A DNA stretch of 64,000 nt, taken from assembly GCA_963713625.1 (NCBI GenBank), contig CAVQMN010000005.1:1-64000 (forward strand). Reading direction: 5' to 3'. Below the pieces are notes generated by a model, which made no database searches, was not told the DNA's origin, and worked only from the letters and a program-made list of their open reading frames with translations. This stretch comes from Bog-756 sp963713625. GTDB lineage: Bacteria; Actinomycetota; Acidimicrobiia; Acidimicrobiales; RAAP-2. Each line of letters starts with the position of its first letter. Within the stretch, counting starts at the first letter, position 1. A program made the position numbers and the translations under genes. Positions 32,170 to 41,819 of this stretch are shown here, in pieces.

Positions 32170-34936
32170 CCAGAACGCGCCCGCGGGCAAGAGCGCGCCC
32201 ACCGAGGGGAGCACCACCCGGGAGAACGTCACGTCCGACGTCAGCGAGCAGGCGGAGACCGAACCCGTGGAGACGGTGACGTTCACACTCGACGGGCGGG
32301 AGGTCACCGGACGCAAAGGCGAGATGCTGATCGCCGCGGCCGAACGGGCCGGAACGTTCATCCCCCGCTTCTGCTACCACCCCCGGATGAAGTCGGTGGG
32401 TGTGTGCCGGATGTGCCTGGTCGAGGTGAGCGGCCCGCGAGGGGCGTCATTGCAACCCAGCTGTTACGTCGAGGTCCAGCCCGGTTCGGAGGTGGTCACC
32501 GCGTCCGACAAGGTCAAGAAGGCCCAGGACGGTGTCCTCGAGTTCCTCCTCGTCAACCACCCGCTCGACTGCCCGGTGTGCGACAAGGGCGGCGAGTGTC
32601 CGCTGCAGGATCAGACCCTGGCCTACGGCCCGGGCGAGTCGCGCTTCGTCGAGGAGAAGCGGCACTTCGAGAAGCCGATCCCGATTTCGGAGCTGGTGCT
32701 CCTCGACCGCGAGCGGTGCATCCAGTGCAGCCGGTGCACCCGCTTCGCCGACGAAGTGGCCGGCGAGGCCCAGATCGACTTCATCGGGCGGGGGGAGCAG
32801 TTGGAGGTCAACACCTTCCCCGAGCTGCCGTTCACCTCGTACTTCTCAGGCAACACGGTGCAGATCTGTCCGGTGGGAGCGCTCACCGCCGCCCCGTACC
32901 GGTTCGCGGCCCGGCCCTGGGATCTCGACCAGGTCGAGTCGACGTGCACGACCTGTGCCGTCGGGTGCCGGGTGGCGGTGCAGTCGTCATCGAACCGGGT
33001 GACCCGCCTGCTGGGTATCGATGCCGAGCCGGTCAACCATGGATGGCTGTGCGACAAGGGCCGGTTCGCCTTCGACTCGGTCAACAGCGAGGACCGTCTG
33101 GTCGAGCCCCTCATCCGCAAGGAGGGATCCCTGGTGCCGGCCTCGTGGCACGAGGCCCTGGCCGCAGTGGCCGAGGGCGTGCGCCGGGCCACCTCGGCCG
33201 GGGGTGCAGAGGCGGTCGGCGTGGTGGGCGGGGCCCGGCTGACCAACGAAGGGGCCTACGCCTGGGCCAAGCTGACCAAGGGGATCGTGGGCACCGATTC
33301 GGTCGACGCCCAACTGGGGGACGGACTCCCGGCCGAGCTGGTGGCGGCTCTGCCCCGGGCCACCATCGACCAGGCGGCCTCGGCCGACACGGTCATCGTC
33401 CTGTCCGGCGACGTGCGCGAGGAGCTCCCGATCCTGTTCCTGCGGCTGCGGTCGGCCGTCGTGGACGGCGAGCTCTCCCTGATCGAGCTGTCGCCCCAGG
33501 CCACCTCGCTCACCGCCTACGCCGAGGTCTCGCTCCGTTATGCGCCGGGCGAGGCCACCGCCGCGGCCACCGCCCTGGTCGACCCGACGGCATCGGGTCC
33601 GGCCTCCTTCGATCCCGATGCGCTGTCCGAGGCCCGTCGGTTGGCCGGCGCCGGCAACGTGGTCATCATCGCCGGCCGGCCCTCGCTGGCCGAGGACGGC
33701 GCCCTGGTGGCCGAGGCCGTCCAGGCCCTGGCCGGCGGGTTGCCCGCCGCCCGCTTCCTGCCCGCGCTCCGGCGGGGCAACGTCAACGGCGCCCTCGACA
33801 TGGGGCTGGCCCCCGGCCTGCTGCCCGGCCGGGTGACCCTCGACGCCGGCCGCGACTGGTTCACCCACCGATGGGGTTCGGTGCCGGCCGGCCGCGGGAG
33901 GGACACCGAGGGCATCCTCCGGGCCGCGGCCGGCGAGACCGACGGGGGCACGCAGATCCGATCGCTGATCGTCCTCGGGGCCGATCCGCTCACCGACTTC
34001 CCCGATCGCCGGCTGGCCGAACGGGCCCTGGCCGGTGCCGAGTTCGTGGTGGCGGTGGCGTCGTCCCCGGGCGCGGTCACCGAGCGGGCCGACGTCGTCC
34101 TGCCCGCGGCCGAGGCCCACGAGCGGCCCGGCACCACCACCAACCTCGAAGGCCGCATCAGTCGGCTGGGCCAGAAGCTGGTTCCTCCGGGACAGGCGTG
34201 GCCGGACTGGATGATCGCGGCCGAGCTGGCCGTGCATCTCGAGGGCGATCTCGGCCTCGACTCGGTGGGTGACGTGTGGGACGAGATCGAGCGACTGGCC
34301 CCGGCCTACAAGGGGGTCACCCGGGCCGTGCTCGACGCGCTGGGCGCGGCCGACGGCGTGGTCGTCCCCCTGACCGCCAGCCCGGTATCGATCGGCCGCC
34401 GCGCCGCGCCTCTCGACCCGATCGCCGTGCCCGGTGTCGAGTCGGTCGAGCGCCAGGGGGCTCCGCCCCGGGCCGGCCTGGCCGAGCCGCCCACCGCCGG
34501 TCTCGGGGAGGGACAGGATGAGAGGCCGTCGGATTCGTCCGATGCGCCCACCCGTCCCGGGTTGCTCGCCCTCCCTCTGGATCTCGACGTGCCCCGGATC
34601 TCGCCGGTCGACGGCTATTCGATGCGACTGGTGGCGACCCGGTCCCTCTACGATCTCGGCGCCGCCGTCAGCGCGGTGCCGGCGCTGGCCGGACTGGTGG
34701 CCTCGGCCCCGCTCCGGGTCAATCCCCACGACCTCGACGACCTCGGGGTATCCGCCGGCGGCTCGGTCCGGCTGCGCACCGAACACGGATCGCTGGTGGC
34801 CGCGGCCGTGCCTGATTCGTCGCTCCCCCGAAAGGTGGTGGCCGCCGACTTCAACGTCCCCCTCGACGAGGGGACGGTCGCCGATCTCATCGACATCGGT
34901 GCTCCGGTGGTCGAGGTCCGGATGGAGACGCCATGA
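32162..34936 (+). CDS. nuoG: NADH-quinone oxidoreductase subunit G
   Basis: 924 residues from ATG 32162, overlapping nuoF by 8 bp. The N-terminal [2Fe-2S] domain (RFCYHPRMKSVGVCRMCLVE) is followed by CPVCDKGGECPLQDQ, CIQCSRCTRFADEV, and CTTCAVGCRVAVQ with a distal Cys (GWLCDKGRFAF), the pattern of the extra N7 cluster. A molybdopterin-oxidoreductase-like domain follows and ends in an aspartate-decarboxylase-like barrel (VRLRTEHGSLVAAAVPD). An acidic/Pro-rich insertion lies around residues 745-800. Confidence 0.96.
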   Translation: MPDQNAPAGKSAPTEGSTTRENVTSDVSEQAETEPVETVTFTLDGREVTGRKGEMLIAAAERAGTFIPRFCYHPRMKSVGVCRMCLVEVSGPRGASLQPSCYVEVQPGSEVVTASDKVKKAQDGVLEFLLVNHPLDCPVCDKGGECPLQDQTLAYGPGESRFVEEKRHFEKPIPISELVLLDRERCIQCSRCTRFADEVAGEAQIDFIGRGEQLEVNTFPELPFTSYFSGNTVQICPVGALTAAPYRFAARPWDLDQVESTCTTCAVGCRVAVQSSSNRVTRLLGIDAEPVNHGWLCDKGRFAFDSVNSEDRLVEPLIRKEGSLVPASWHEALAAVAEGVRRATSAGGAEAVGVVGGARLTNEGAYAWAKLTKGIVGTDSVDAQLGDGLPAELVAALPRATIDQAASADTVIVLSGDVREELPILFLRLRSAVVDGELSLIELSPQATSLTAYAEVSLRYAPGEATAAATALVDPTASGPASFDPDALSEARRLAGAGNVVIIAGRPSLAEDGALVAEAVQALAGGLPAARFLPALRRGNVNGALDMGLAPGLLPGRVTLDAGRDWFTHRWGSVPAGRGRDTEGILRAAAGETDGGTQIRSLIVLGADPLTDFPDRRLAERALAGAEFVVAVASSPGAVTERADVVLPAAEAHERPGTTTNLEGRISRLGQKLVPPGQAWPDWMIAAELAVHLEGDLGLDSVGDVWDEIERLAPAYKGVTRAVLDALGAADGVVVPLTASPVSIGRRAAPLDPIAVPGVESVERQGAPPRAGLAEPPTAGLGEGQDERPSDSSDAPTRPGLLALPLDLDVPRISPVDGYSMRLVATRSLYDLGAAVSAVPALAGLVASAPLRVNPHDLDDLGVSAGGSVRLRTEHGSLVAAAVPDSSLPRKVVAADFNVPLDEGTVADLIDIGAPVVEVRMETP

Positions 34937-36222
34937 GCCCGCTGGGTCCGCTCGCCCATCCCCTGCTGGCGGCAGGCGATCCGCTCTACATGAACGGGGT
35001 GGGGTGGGCCGTCTTTTTGATCGTGCTCATCAAGGTGCTGGTCATCTTCGGCTTCTTGATGGTGTCGGTCATGTTGATGATCTGGTTCGAGCGCAAGGTG
35101 ATCTCGGACATGCAGAGCCGTATCGGTCCCAACCGGGCCGGGCCCTTCGGCATCGCCCAGACCCTGGCCGACGGGATCAAGCTCTTCTTCAAGGAAGACC
35201 TGATGCCGGAGCGGGCCGACCGGGCCGTGTTCATCCTGGCCCCCTACATCACCATCATCACCGCCTTTCTCGCCTTTGCCATCGTGCCCTTCGGGGGCGT
35301 GGTCACCGTGGCCGGCCACACCTTCGAGCTCCAACTGGCCGATCCCCCCATGGGCATCCTCTTCCTCCTGGCCATGTCCTCCATCGGTGTCTACGGGGTC
35401 ATGCTGGCCGGGTGGTCGTCGGGTTCCAAGTACCCGCTGCTCGGCTCGGTGCGGGCCTCGGCCCAAATGATCTCCTACGAGGCGGCCCTGGGCATGACCG
35501 TGGTCACCGTGGTCCTGATCACCGGGTCGTTGAGCACCCGGGCCATCGTCGACTCGCAGGCCCACCACCTGTGGCAGTGGAACGCCATCAGGCTGGGCGT
35601 GGTGCCGTTCATCATCTTCTTCGTGGCCGTCATCGCCGAGACGAACCGGCCCCCCTTCGACCTGGTGGAGGCCGACTCCGAACTGGTCGGAGGCTTCGTC
35701 ACCGAGTACTCGTCCATCCGGTTCGCCCTGTTCTTCCTGGCCGAGTTCATGAACACCATCACCATGTCGGCCATCACGGTGACCCTCTTCTTCGGAGGCC
35801 CGGACGGGCCCATCCCCCACATCCCGCACCTCTACTGGCTGTGGCCCATCATCTGGTTCCTGGCCAAGACCCTCATCTTCTTGTTCGTGTTCGTCTGGCT
35901 CCGGGCGGCCCTGCCCCGGCTCCGTTACGACCAGCTCATGGACCTGGGCTGGAAACAGCTCATCCCCCTCTCGCTGGGCTGGCTGATGATCGTGGCCGGC
36001 TTCGTGATCGACGGATGGTGGGGATTCGGGTTGGCGCTCGCCGTGGTGGTGGCCGCCATCACGATCACCAGGGCGTTCGCCATCGGTAACGAGCGTGAGG
36101 AGACCCGGGCCATCATCCCCCAGGTCGGTGTGCGCCTGTGGAGCCGCCCACCCGAGCCATCCGTCGCCTCCGATCCGAGCGGTCCACCGCTGTCCCCGTC
36201 CGAGCAAGGAGGTGACAGCTGA
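34933..36222 (+). CDS. nuoH: NADH-quinone oxidoreductase subunit H
   Basis: 429 residues from ATG 34933 (ATGA overlap). About eight membrane helices, with the quinone-chamber loops MIWFERKVISDMQSRIGPNR, GPFGIAQTLADGIKLFFKED and ETNRPPFDLVEADSELVGGF. It links the peripheral arm to the membrane arm. A hydrophilic C-terminal tail of ~40 residues is present. Confidence 0.97.
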   Translation: MSPLGPLAHPLLAAGDPLYMNGVGWAVFLIVLIKVLVIFGFLMVSVMLMIWFERKVISDMQSRIGPNRAGPFGIAQTLADGIKLFFKEDLMPERADRAVFILAPYITIITAFLAFAIVPFGGVVTVAGHTFELQLADPPMGILFLLAMSSIGVYGVMLAGWSSGSKYPLLGSVRASAQMISYEAALGMTVVTVVLITGSLSTRAIVDSQAHHLWQWNAIRLGVVPFIIFFVAVIAETNRPPFDLVEADSELVGGFVTEYSSIRFALFFLAEFMNTITMSAITVTLFFGGPDGPIPHIPHLYWLWPIIWFLAKTLIFLFVFVWLRAALPRLRYDQLMDLGWKQLIPLSLGWLMIVAGFVIDGWWGFGLALAVVVAAITITRAFAIGNEREETRAIIPQVGVRLWSRPPEPSVASDPSGPPLSPSEQGGDS

Positions 36223-37139
36223 TGGCTGCCCCTGAACCGCCGCATCAACGGCAGAACTTCCTGGGCGGGTTCAAACTGACCCTCGAACACCTCGGCCGGC
36301 CTCCGGTCACCCGCCAGTACCCCGAGGAGAAGCGGCCCAAGCAGCCGCGTCAACACGGTCGCCACGTGCTGAACCGGTACGAGGACGGCATGGAGAAGTG
36401 CATCGGCTGCGAGCTGTGCGCCGGGGTGTGCCCGGCCGACTGCATCTACGTGCGTGGCCTGGACAACCCGCCCGATCATCCGGTTTCCCCCGGTGAGCGG
36501 TACGGCTACGTCTACGAGATCAACTTCCTGCGGTGCATCCACTGCGACATGTGCGTGGAGGCCTGCCCGACCGAGGCCATCACCGAGACGAAGCTGATGG
36601 AGTTCTCCTTCACCAACCGCAACGACGCCATCTACACGAAAGAGGAGTTGCTGGTCGACGACGACGGCAAGCCCAAGCACCTCCCGTGGGAGGACTGGCG
36701 GGAAGGCGATGATCTGCACACCTCGGGATGGATGCGGGCCACCTCCCCTGGGGGGAGCGCCGAGTTCGAAGGCCATGTCCAGTGGTCGGGGGAGCTCGGA
36801 TTCGGTGTGCGTTCTCCCGAGAGTGGACAGACCGGCCGGCGGGATGACGCGGCGACCGGCAGCAAGCAGTTGCGTGACACCCTCGAGCGCCACCTGCTCC
36901 CGGGTGACCTGCCCGCGGCCAAGCGCGGTCCCCGCGGTGCCATCGGCCGGATGATGGAGAAGGCCGAGCGGTTCGCCCCGGGTGCCGGCAAGAAGCACCG
37001 GGAGAAGGTGGACGCCGACTACGCCCGATCGGTGGTCGACGGCAACAGCGAACGGGACGAAGCCGGGACGGCCGAGCCGGCTCCGGTCGCGGGTCCCGGC
37101 GGAGGGCCCGCCCCCGGTCCGGGATCGAGCGCCCCCTGA
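36222..37139 (+). CDS. nuoI: NADH-quinone oxidoreductase subunit I with long C-terminal extension
   Basis: 305 residues. The two 4Fe-4S motifs CIGCELCAGVCPADC and CIHCDMCVEACPTEA (clusters N6a/N6b) fall in the first ~130 residues, followed by the usual KEELLVDDDGKPKHLPWEDW region. About 120 further residues are hydrophilic, with a basic stretch (RGPRGAIGRMMEKAERFAPG) and a Pro/Gly-rich end. NuoI is normally ~150-200 residues, so the tail is unusual. Confidence 0.95.
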   Translation: MAAPEPPHQRQNFLGGFKLTLEHLGRPPVTRQYPEEKRPKQPRQHGRHVLNRYEDGMEKCIGCELCAGVCPADCIYVRGLDNPPDHPVSPGERYGYVYEINFLRCIHCDMCVEACPTEAITETKLMEFSFTNRNDAIYTKEELLVDDDGKPKHLPWEDWREGDDLHTSGWMRATSPGGSAEFEGHVQWSGELGFGVRSPESGQTGRRDDAATGSKQLRDTLERHLLPGDLPAAKRGPRGAIGRMMEKAERFAPGAGKKHREKVDADYARSVVDGNSERDEAGTAEPAPVAGPGGGPAPGPGSSAP

Positions 37140-37906
37140 TGATCGCCATGTTCGGGGCCGTCCTGACCGCGGTGTCGACCACCACACATCCGTCCTGGGT
37201 CGACGTCGGGACCTTCGCCGTCTCCGCGGCCATCGTGCTGTCCGGTGCCATCGGTGTGGTGGTGGCCCGCAACCCGGTCCACTCCGCGCTGATGCTGGTG
37301 ATGACCCTGTTCGGCGTGGCCGTACTCTTCGTCCTGCAACGGGATCCGTTCCTGGCCGCCGTCCAGGTGATCGTCTACGCCGGTGCCATCGTCGTGCTCT
37401 TCCTCTTCGTCATCATGTTCCTCGGCGTGGACCGCGAGGAGAACATCGCCCTCGAACCGTTGCGCGGCCAGCGACCCCTGGCCGCCGGGCTCGTCATCCT
37501 CGGCGTCACCGGTCTGCTCCTCCTCGGCCAGGTCTCCAGCTGGACCACCGGGGCCCCCCACGTCGCCGGCGTGGACGCCGGGGCCCAGTCCAACGTCTAT
37601 CTCCTGGGCAAGTCGGTCTACACGACCTATCTGTTCCCCTTCGAAGCCACGGCGGCCCTGCTGATCATCGCCGTCGTCGGCGCGGTGGTGCTGGCCCGCC
37701 GGCCCCCGGCGCCGGCAGAGCGGACGGGCGACGGCTCGGTCCTGGCCGAGGTCCAGCCCGAGCTCGGGACGGACCACGCCCCCGAGGTCGGGGCGGACCC
37801 GGCGGATCCCGAGGTCCTCACCGCCGACCACCTGGGGCCCGGCCAACGTGACCAGAGCCAGAGTGCCGCGGAACCGGCCGGCGCCCACGAGGAGGGTCGA
37901 GCATGA
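37139..37906 (+). CDS. nuoJ: NADH-quinone oxidoreductase subunit J
   Basis: 255 residues, five membrane helices; GVVVARNPVHSALMLVMTLF and VQVIVYAGAIVVLFLFVIMF contain the conserved pi-bulge helix region. The soluble C-terminal ~70 residues are acidic and not conserved. It overlaps nuoI (TGATG) and nuoK (ATGA). Confidence 0.95.
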   Translation: MIAMFGAVLTAVSTTTHPSWVDVGTFAVSAAIVLSGAIGVVVARNPVHSALMLVMTLFGVAVLFVLQRDPFLAAVQVIVYAGAIVVLFLFVIMFLGVDREENIALEPLRGQRPLAAGLVILGVTGLLLLGQVSSWTTGAPHVAGVDAGAQSNVYLLGKSVYTTYLFPFEATAALLIIAVVGAVVLARRPPAPAERTGDGSVLAEVQPELGTDHAPEVGADPADPEVLTADHLGPGQRDQSQSAAEPAGAHEEGRA

Positions 37907-38208
37907 CCATCAACCCGGACTGGTACCTGGCCTTGAGCGTCGTCCTGTTCTCCATCGGTGCGCTGGGTGTGATGATCAGGCGGAACGTGCTGGTCATGCT
38001 CATGTGTGTCGAGCTGATGCTCAACGCCGCCAACCTGACGTTCGTGACCTTCGCCCGCATGCTGCATGACATCGGCGGCCAGGTCCTGGTCTTTTTCGTG
38101 CTGGTCGTCGCCGCAGCCGAGGTCGTGGTCGGCCTCGGGATCGTGGTCGCCATCTTCCGCCGCAGGGCCAATGCCACCGCCGACGACCTCCATTTGATGA
38201 AGGGCTGA
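37903..38208 (+). CDS. nuoK: NADH-quinone oxidoreductase subunit K
   Basis: 101 residues, three membrane helices, the normal length. Conserved Glu residues sit in MLMCVELMLNAANLTFVTFA and VVAAAEVVVGLGIVVAIFRR; they belong to the proton-path Glu chain. Confidence 0.96.
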   Translation: MTINPDWYLALSVVLFSIGALGVMIRRNVLVMLMCVELMLNAANLTFVTFARMLHDIGGQVLVFFVLVVAAAEVVVGLGIVVAIFRRRANATADDLHLMKG

Positions 38209-38214
38209 CCGGAC

Positions 38215-40143
38215 GTGCTCCACGTGACCTACCTCATTATCTTGCTGCCCCTGGTCGGGTTCGCCGTCCAGTTGCTCGTGGGCCGCCGGTTGGGCGATCC
38301 GTGGGCCGGTGCCGTGGCCACCTTCTTCGTGGGGGCGTCGTTCCTGGTGTCGGTGGGCGTCTACCTCGATCTCCTGACCGTGAACGCCCCGGTGCGTACT
38401 TTCACCCAGGAGCTGTGGACGTGGATCCCGGTCGACCGGCTGCAGGTCCAGGCCAGCCTGTTCGTCGATCCCCTGTCGATGACCATGGTGCTGTTCGTGA
38501 CCGGCATCAGCTGCCTCATCCACCTGTACTCGATCGGCTACATGAAAGGGGACGAGGACTACCCGAAGTTCTTCCTCTACATGAACCTGTTCGTAGCCTC
38601 GATGCTGATCCTGGTCCTCGGCAGCAACATGCTGGTCACCTTCGTCGGCTGGGAGGGGGTGGGGACCTGCTCCTACTGGCTGGTCTCGTTCTGGTTCACC
38701 CGGGACTCGGCGGCCAGTGCCGGGAAGAAGGCCTTCGTCTACAACCGGATCGGGGACGTGGGCTTCCTGCTGGCCATGTTCCTGACCTTCGACAAGGTCC
38801 ACTCGCTCGAGTACCAGACCATCTTCGCCCACATCGACACCATCGGTGCCGGCAACATCACCGCCATCTGCCTCCTGCTGCTGGTGGGGGTGATGGGCAA
38901 GTCGGCCCAGATCCCCCTGTTCCCCTGGCTGGCCGATGCCATGGAAGGCCCGACCCCGGTGTCCGCCCTCATCCACGCCGCCACCATGGTGACCGCCGGT
39001 GTCTACCTCCTGTGCCGGATCAACCCGCTGCTCCACGCCTCCCCGGCCGCGGCGCTGACGGTGGCCTGTATCGGGGCGGCGACCGCCTTCGTGGCCGCCA
39101 CCATCGCCTGCGCCCAACAGGACATCAAAAAGGTCCTGGCCTACTCGACGGTGTCCCAGCTCGGGTACATGTTCCTGGCCATCGGTTGCGGGGCCTATGA
39201 AGCGGCCATCTTCTTGATGGTGGCCCACGCCTTCTTCAAGGGGCTCCTCTTCCTCGGGGCCGGATCGACGATCCACGGCCTCCACGACGAGCAGGACCTC
39301 AAGCGCATGGGCAATCTCCGCCAGTACATGCCCATCACCTTCATCACGTTCGCCATCGGCTGGCTGGCCATCGCCGCCGTGCCGCCGCTGTCGGGTTTCT
39401 GGGCCAAAGGCGACGTGTTGGAGAACACATGGGCCGCCCACCCCGCGCTGTGGGTCGTGGGCGTGGTCACCGCCGCCCTCACCGCGTACTACATGAGCCG
39501 CCTCACCGGCTTGGCCTTCTTCGGCAAGGACCGCTGGTCGCAGAAGGTGCCCATCGACGCCACCACCGACATGGCCGGATCACACCACGCCGACGGAGTC
39601 ATCCCCGAACCCCACGAGTCGAAGCCGATCATGACCACCCCCCTGTGGATCCTCGCCTTCTTCGCGGCCACCGCCGGCGTCCTGGCCCTGTCGAACAATC
39701 ACGTCTCGCTGTCGAACTGGGTCGACCCGGTGTTCGGGTCCAACCTCTACGACGACCATCTCAGCACCGGTGCCGTCTGGGTGCTGGCCTGCATCGACGC
39801 GGTCATCGCCGTGGTCGGGGTGGCCATCGGTCTCAGACTGTGGATGACCAAGGCCGAGCGTCCGAAGCTCGAGGTCGACTTCCTCAGGAACTCGTGGTAC
39901 ATCAACGAGCTCTACGACACCGTCATCGGCCGACCGTTGGAGCATCTGGCCGCCTTCAGCGCCACGGTGATCGATCCCAAGGTCATCGACGGCGGAGTCA
40001 ACGGGGTGGCCACCCTGGTCCGCAAGTCGGGCGCCCTGATCCGGCGCACCCAGACCGGCTACGTGCGCAACTACGTGCTCGGCATCGTGCTCGGTACCGT
40101 CCTGGTCTTGGCCTTCATGCTGACCCGGTTGTGGTGGAGCTGA
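38215..40143 (+). CDS. nuoL: NADH-quinone oxidoreductase subunit L
   Basis: 642 residues from GTG 38215. Antiporter-like subunit: FVGWEGVGTCSYWLVSFWFT with the ion-pair Glu, LFPWLADAMEGPTPVSALIH, and the broken-helix Lys region (DIKKVLAYSTVSQLGYMFLA). The C-terminal part includes the lateral helix and a final membrane segment (YVLGIVLGTVLVLAFMLTRL). It pumps protons at the distal end of the membrane arm. Confidence 0.97.
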   Translation: MLHVTYLIILLPLVGFAVQLLVGRRLGDPWAGAVATFFVGASFLVSVGVYLDLLTVNAPVRTFTQELWTWIPVDRLQVQASLFVDPLSMTMVLFVTGISCLIHLYSIGYMKGDEDYPKFFLYMNLFVASMLILVLGSNMLVTFVGWEGVGTCSYWLVSFWFTRDSAASAGKKAFVYNRIGDVGFLLAMFLTFDKVHSLEYQTIFAHIDTIGAGNITAICLLLLVGVMGKSAQIPLFPWLADAMEGPTPVSALIHAATMVTAGVYLLCRINPLLHASPAAALTVACIGAATAFVAATIACAQQDIKKVLAYSTVSQLGYMFLAIGCGAYEAAIFLMVAHAFFKGLLFLGAGSTIHGLHDEQDLKRMGNLRQYMPITFITFAIGWLAIAAVPPLSGFWAKGDVLENTWAAHPALWVVGVVTAALTAYYMSRLTGLAFFGKDRWSQKVPIDATTDMAGSHHADGVIPEPHESKPIMTTPLWILAFFAATAGVLALSNNHVSLSNWVDPVFGSNLYDDHLSTGAVWVLACIDAVIAVVGVAIGLRLWMTKAERPKLEVDFLRNSWYINELYDTVIGRPLEHLAAFSATVIDPKVIDGGVNGVATLVRKSGALIRRTQTGYVRNYVLGIVLGTVLVLAFMLTRLWWS

Positions 40144-41819
40144 TGCAAACCGGCCACTTCCCCTTTCTCACCGTCCTGGTGCTGGTGCCGGCCATCGCCG
40201 CCGCGGTCGTCGCCCTGGTGCCGACCCGGTCGGTCTCCCGCCACTTCCACGAGGGGCTGGGCTTTCTGGTCATGCTGTTCACCCTGGTGCTGGCGGTGGT
40301 CATCGCCGGGCAGTTCAAGGTGGGGGACGGTGGTTACCAGCTGGTCTCCGATCACGTCTGGGCCAGCGAGCTCGGCATCCACTGGTCGCTGGGCATCGAC
40401 GGGATCTCACTGTTCCTCGTGGTGATGACCGCCCTCCTCTTCCCCCTCGCCCTGCTCGGGGCCCGGGTCAAGCGGGATCCCCGCGCCTTCGTGGCCTGGC
40501 TGCTCCTGTTGGAGGCCGCGTGCCTCGGGAGCTTCGTCTCCCTCGACCTGGTGCTGTTCTTCCTCTTCTTCGAGCTGACCCTGGTCCCCTCCTACTTCAT
40601 CATCGGCGGTTGGGGCTACGCCCGTCGCGGCTACGCGGCGATCAAGTTCTTCATCTACACGTTCGCCGGCTCCGCCTTCCTGCTGGTGGGCATCCTGGCC
40701 GTGGCCTTCATCCACCAGTCGCAGACCGGGGTGCTCACCTTCGAGCTCCCGGCGCTGGTGCACACCCACCTCTCGGGGACCGAGGGGGTGCTCCTCTTCC
40801 TGGCCTTCACGGCCGCCTTCGCCGTCAAGGCACCGATCTTCCCCTTCCACACCTGGTCGCCGGATGCCTATGCCGAGGCACCCACGGCCGGGGCGGTCGT
40901 GCTGGCCGCGGTGATGGCCAAGCTCGGGACCTACGGGATCATCCGTTTCGACCTCAACCTCTTCCCCCAGGCCACCCGGACACTGGCGCCGTGGCTGCTG
41001 ACGTTGGCGGTGATCGGCATCCTCTACGGGGCCGTCGTGGCCTGTGCCCAGCGGGACCTGAAGCGACTGTTGGCCTACTCGTCCCTGGCCCAGATCGGCT
41101 TCATCGTGCTCGGCACGTTCGCCCTCAACAGTCAGGGGCTGACCGGCAGCGTGCTCCAGATGGTCAACCACGGGCTGATCATCACCACCTTGTTCATCGT
41201 GGTGGGCTGGATCTACGAGCGTCGCGGCACCTGGCAGATATCGGCCCTGAAGGGTCTGCAAATGTCGGCACCGGTGATGGCGGGCGTCTTCACCGTGGCC
41301 ATGCTGGCCTCCATCGGCGTGCCCGGTCTCAACGGCTTCGTGGGCGAGTTCCTGGTGCTGATCGGGACGTTCGCCGCCCACCGGTGGTGGGCGGTGGTGG
41401 CGGCCATGGGAGTGATCGCCGCCGCCATCTACCTGTTGTGGGCCTACCAGCAGGTCTTCCACGGGGAGCCGACGGCCACCGACACCAAGACGAAGGACCT
41501 GGTCTGGAGCGAGCGGCTCATCATCGCCCCGCTCATCATCCTCATCGTGGCCCTCGGCGTCTTCCCCAAGCCCGTGCTCGACCGGATCACCCCGTCGGTG
41601 GACCGGCTGGTCGTACACGTGGATCAGGTGACCCACACCCCCATCCCGCGCGGCCTCGACCCGGGCTCGGCTTCCACCTCAGGGTCGGCGGCAGGGTCAT
41701 CGGCGACGTCGTCGGCGTCGCACCACCTCTCGGGCCCGGCGCTGGCCGCCAAGGCCCATCCGACGACGGCGTCAGCGTCGGCGGCCATGGCGACGACGAA
41801 CGGAGGCGCGCGGCGATGA
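40143..41819 (+). CDS. nuoM: NADH-quinone oxidoreductase subunit M
   Basis: 558 residues from ATG 40143 (TGATG overlap with nuoL). WSLGIDGISLFLVVMTALLF, FFLFFELTLVPSYFIIGGWG with the key Glu, FPFHTWSPDAYAEAPTAGAV, and RDLKRLLAYSSLAQIGFIVL are diagnostic. The last ~60 residues are a Ser/Ala/Thr-rich tail. Confidence 0.97.
   Translation: MQTGHFPFLTVLVLVPAIAAAVVALVPTRSVSRHFHEGLGFLVMLFTLVLAVVIAGQFKVGDGGYQLVSDHVWASELGIHWSLGIDGISLFLVVMTALLFPLALLGARVKRDPRAFVAWLLLLEAACLGSFVSLDLVLFFLFFELTLVPSYFIIGGWGYARRGYAAIKFFIYTFAGSAFLLVGILAVAFIHQSQTGVLTFELPALVHTHLSGTEGVLLFLAFTAAFAVKAPIFPFHTWSPDAYAEAPTAGAVVLAAVMAKLGTYGIIRFDLNLFPQATRTLAPWLLTLAVIGILYGAVVACAQRDLKRLLAYSSLAQIGFIVLGTFALNSQGLTGSVLQMVNHGLIITTLFIVVGWIYERRGTWQISALKGLQMSAPVMAGVFTVAMLASIGVPGLNGFVGEFLVLIGTFAAHRWWAVVAAMGVIAAAIYLLWAYQQVFHGEPTATDTKTKDLVWSERLIIAPLIILIVALGVFPKPVLDRITPSVDRLVVHVDQVTHTPIPRGLDPGSASTSGSAAGSSATSSASHHLSGPALAAKAHPTTASASAAMATTNGGARR

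Noticed and set aside
32987..34786. 599-residue minus-strand frame within nuoG
   Set aside because: Composition is a Gly/Arg/His-rich mirror of the coding strand; nuoG is fully conserved on the other strand.
37627..39441. 604-residue minus-strand frame across nuoJ-nuoL
   Set aside because: His/Asp/Glu/Gly-rich antisense shadow of membrane-protein codons; no domain recognised.
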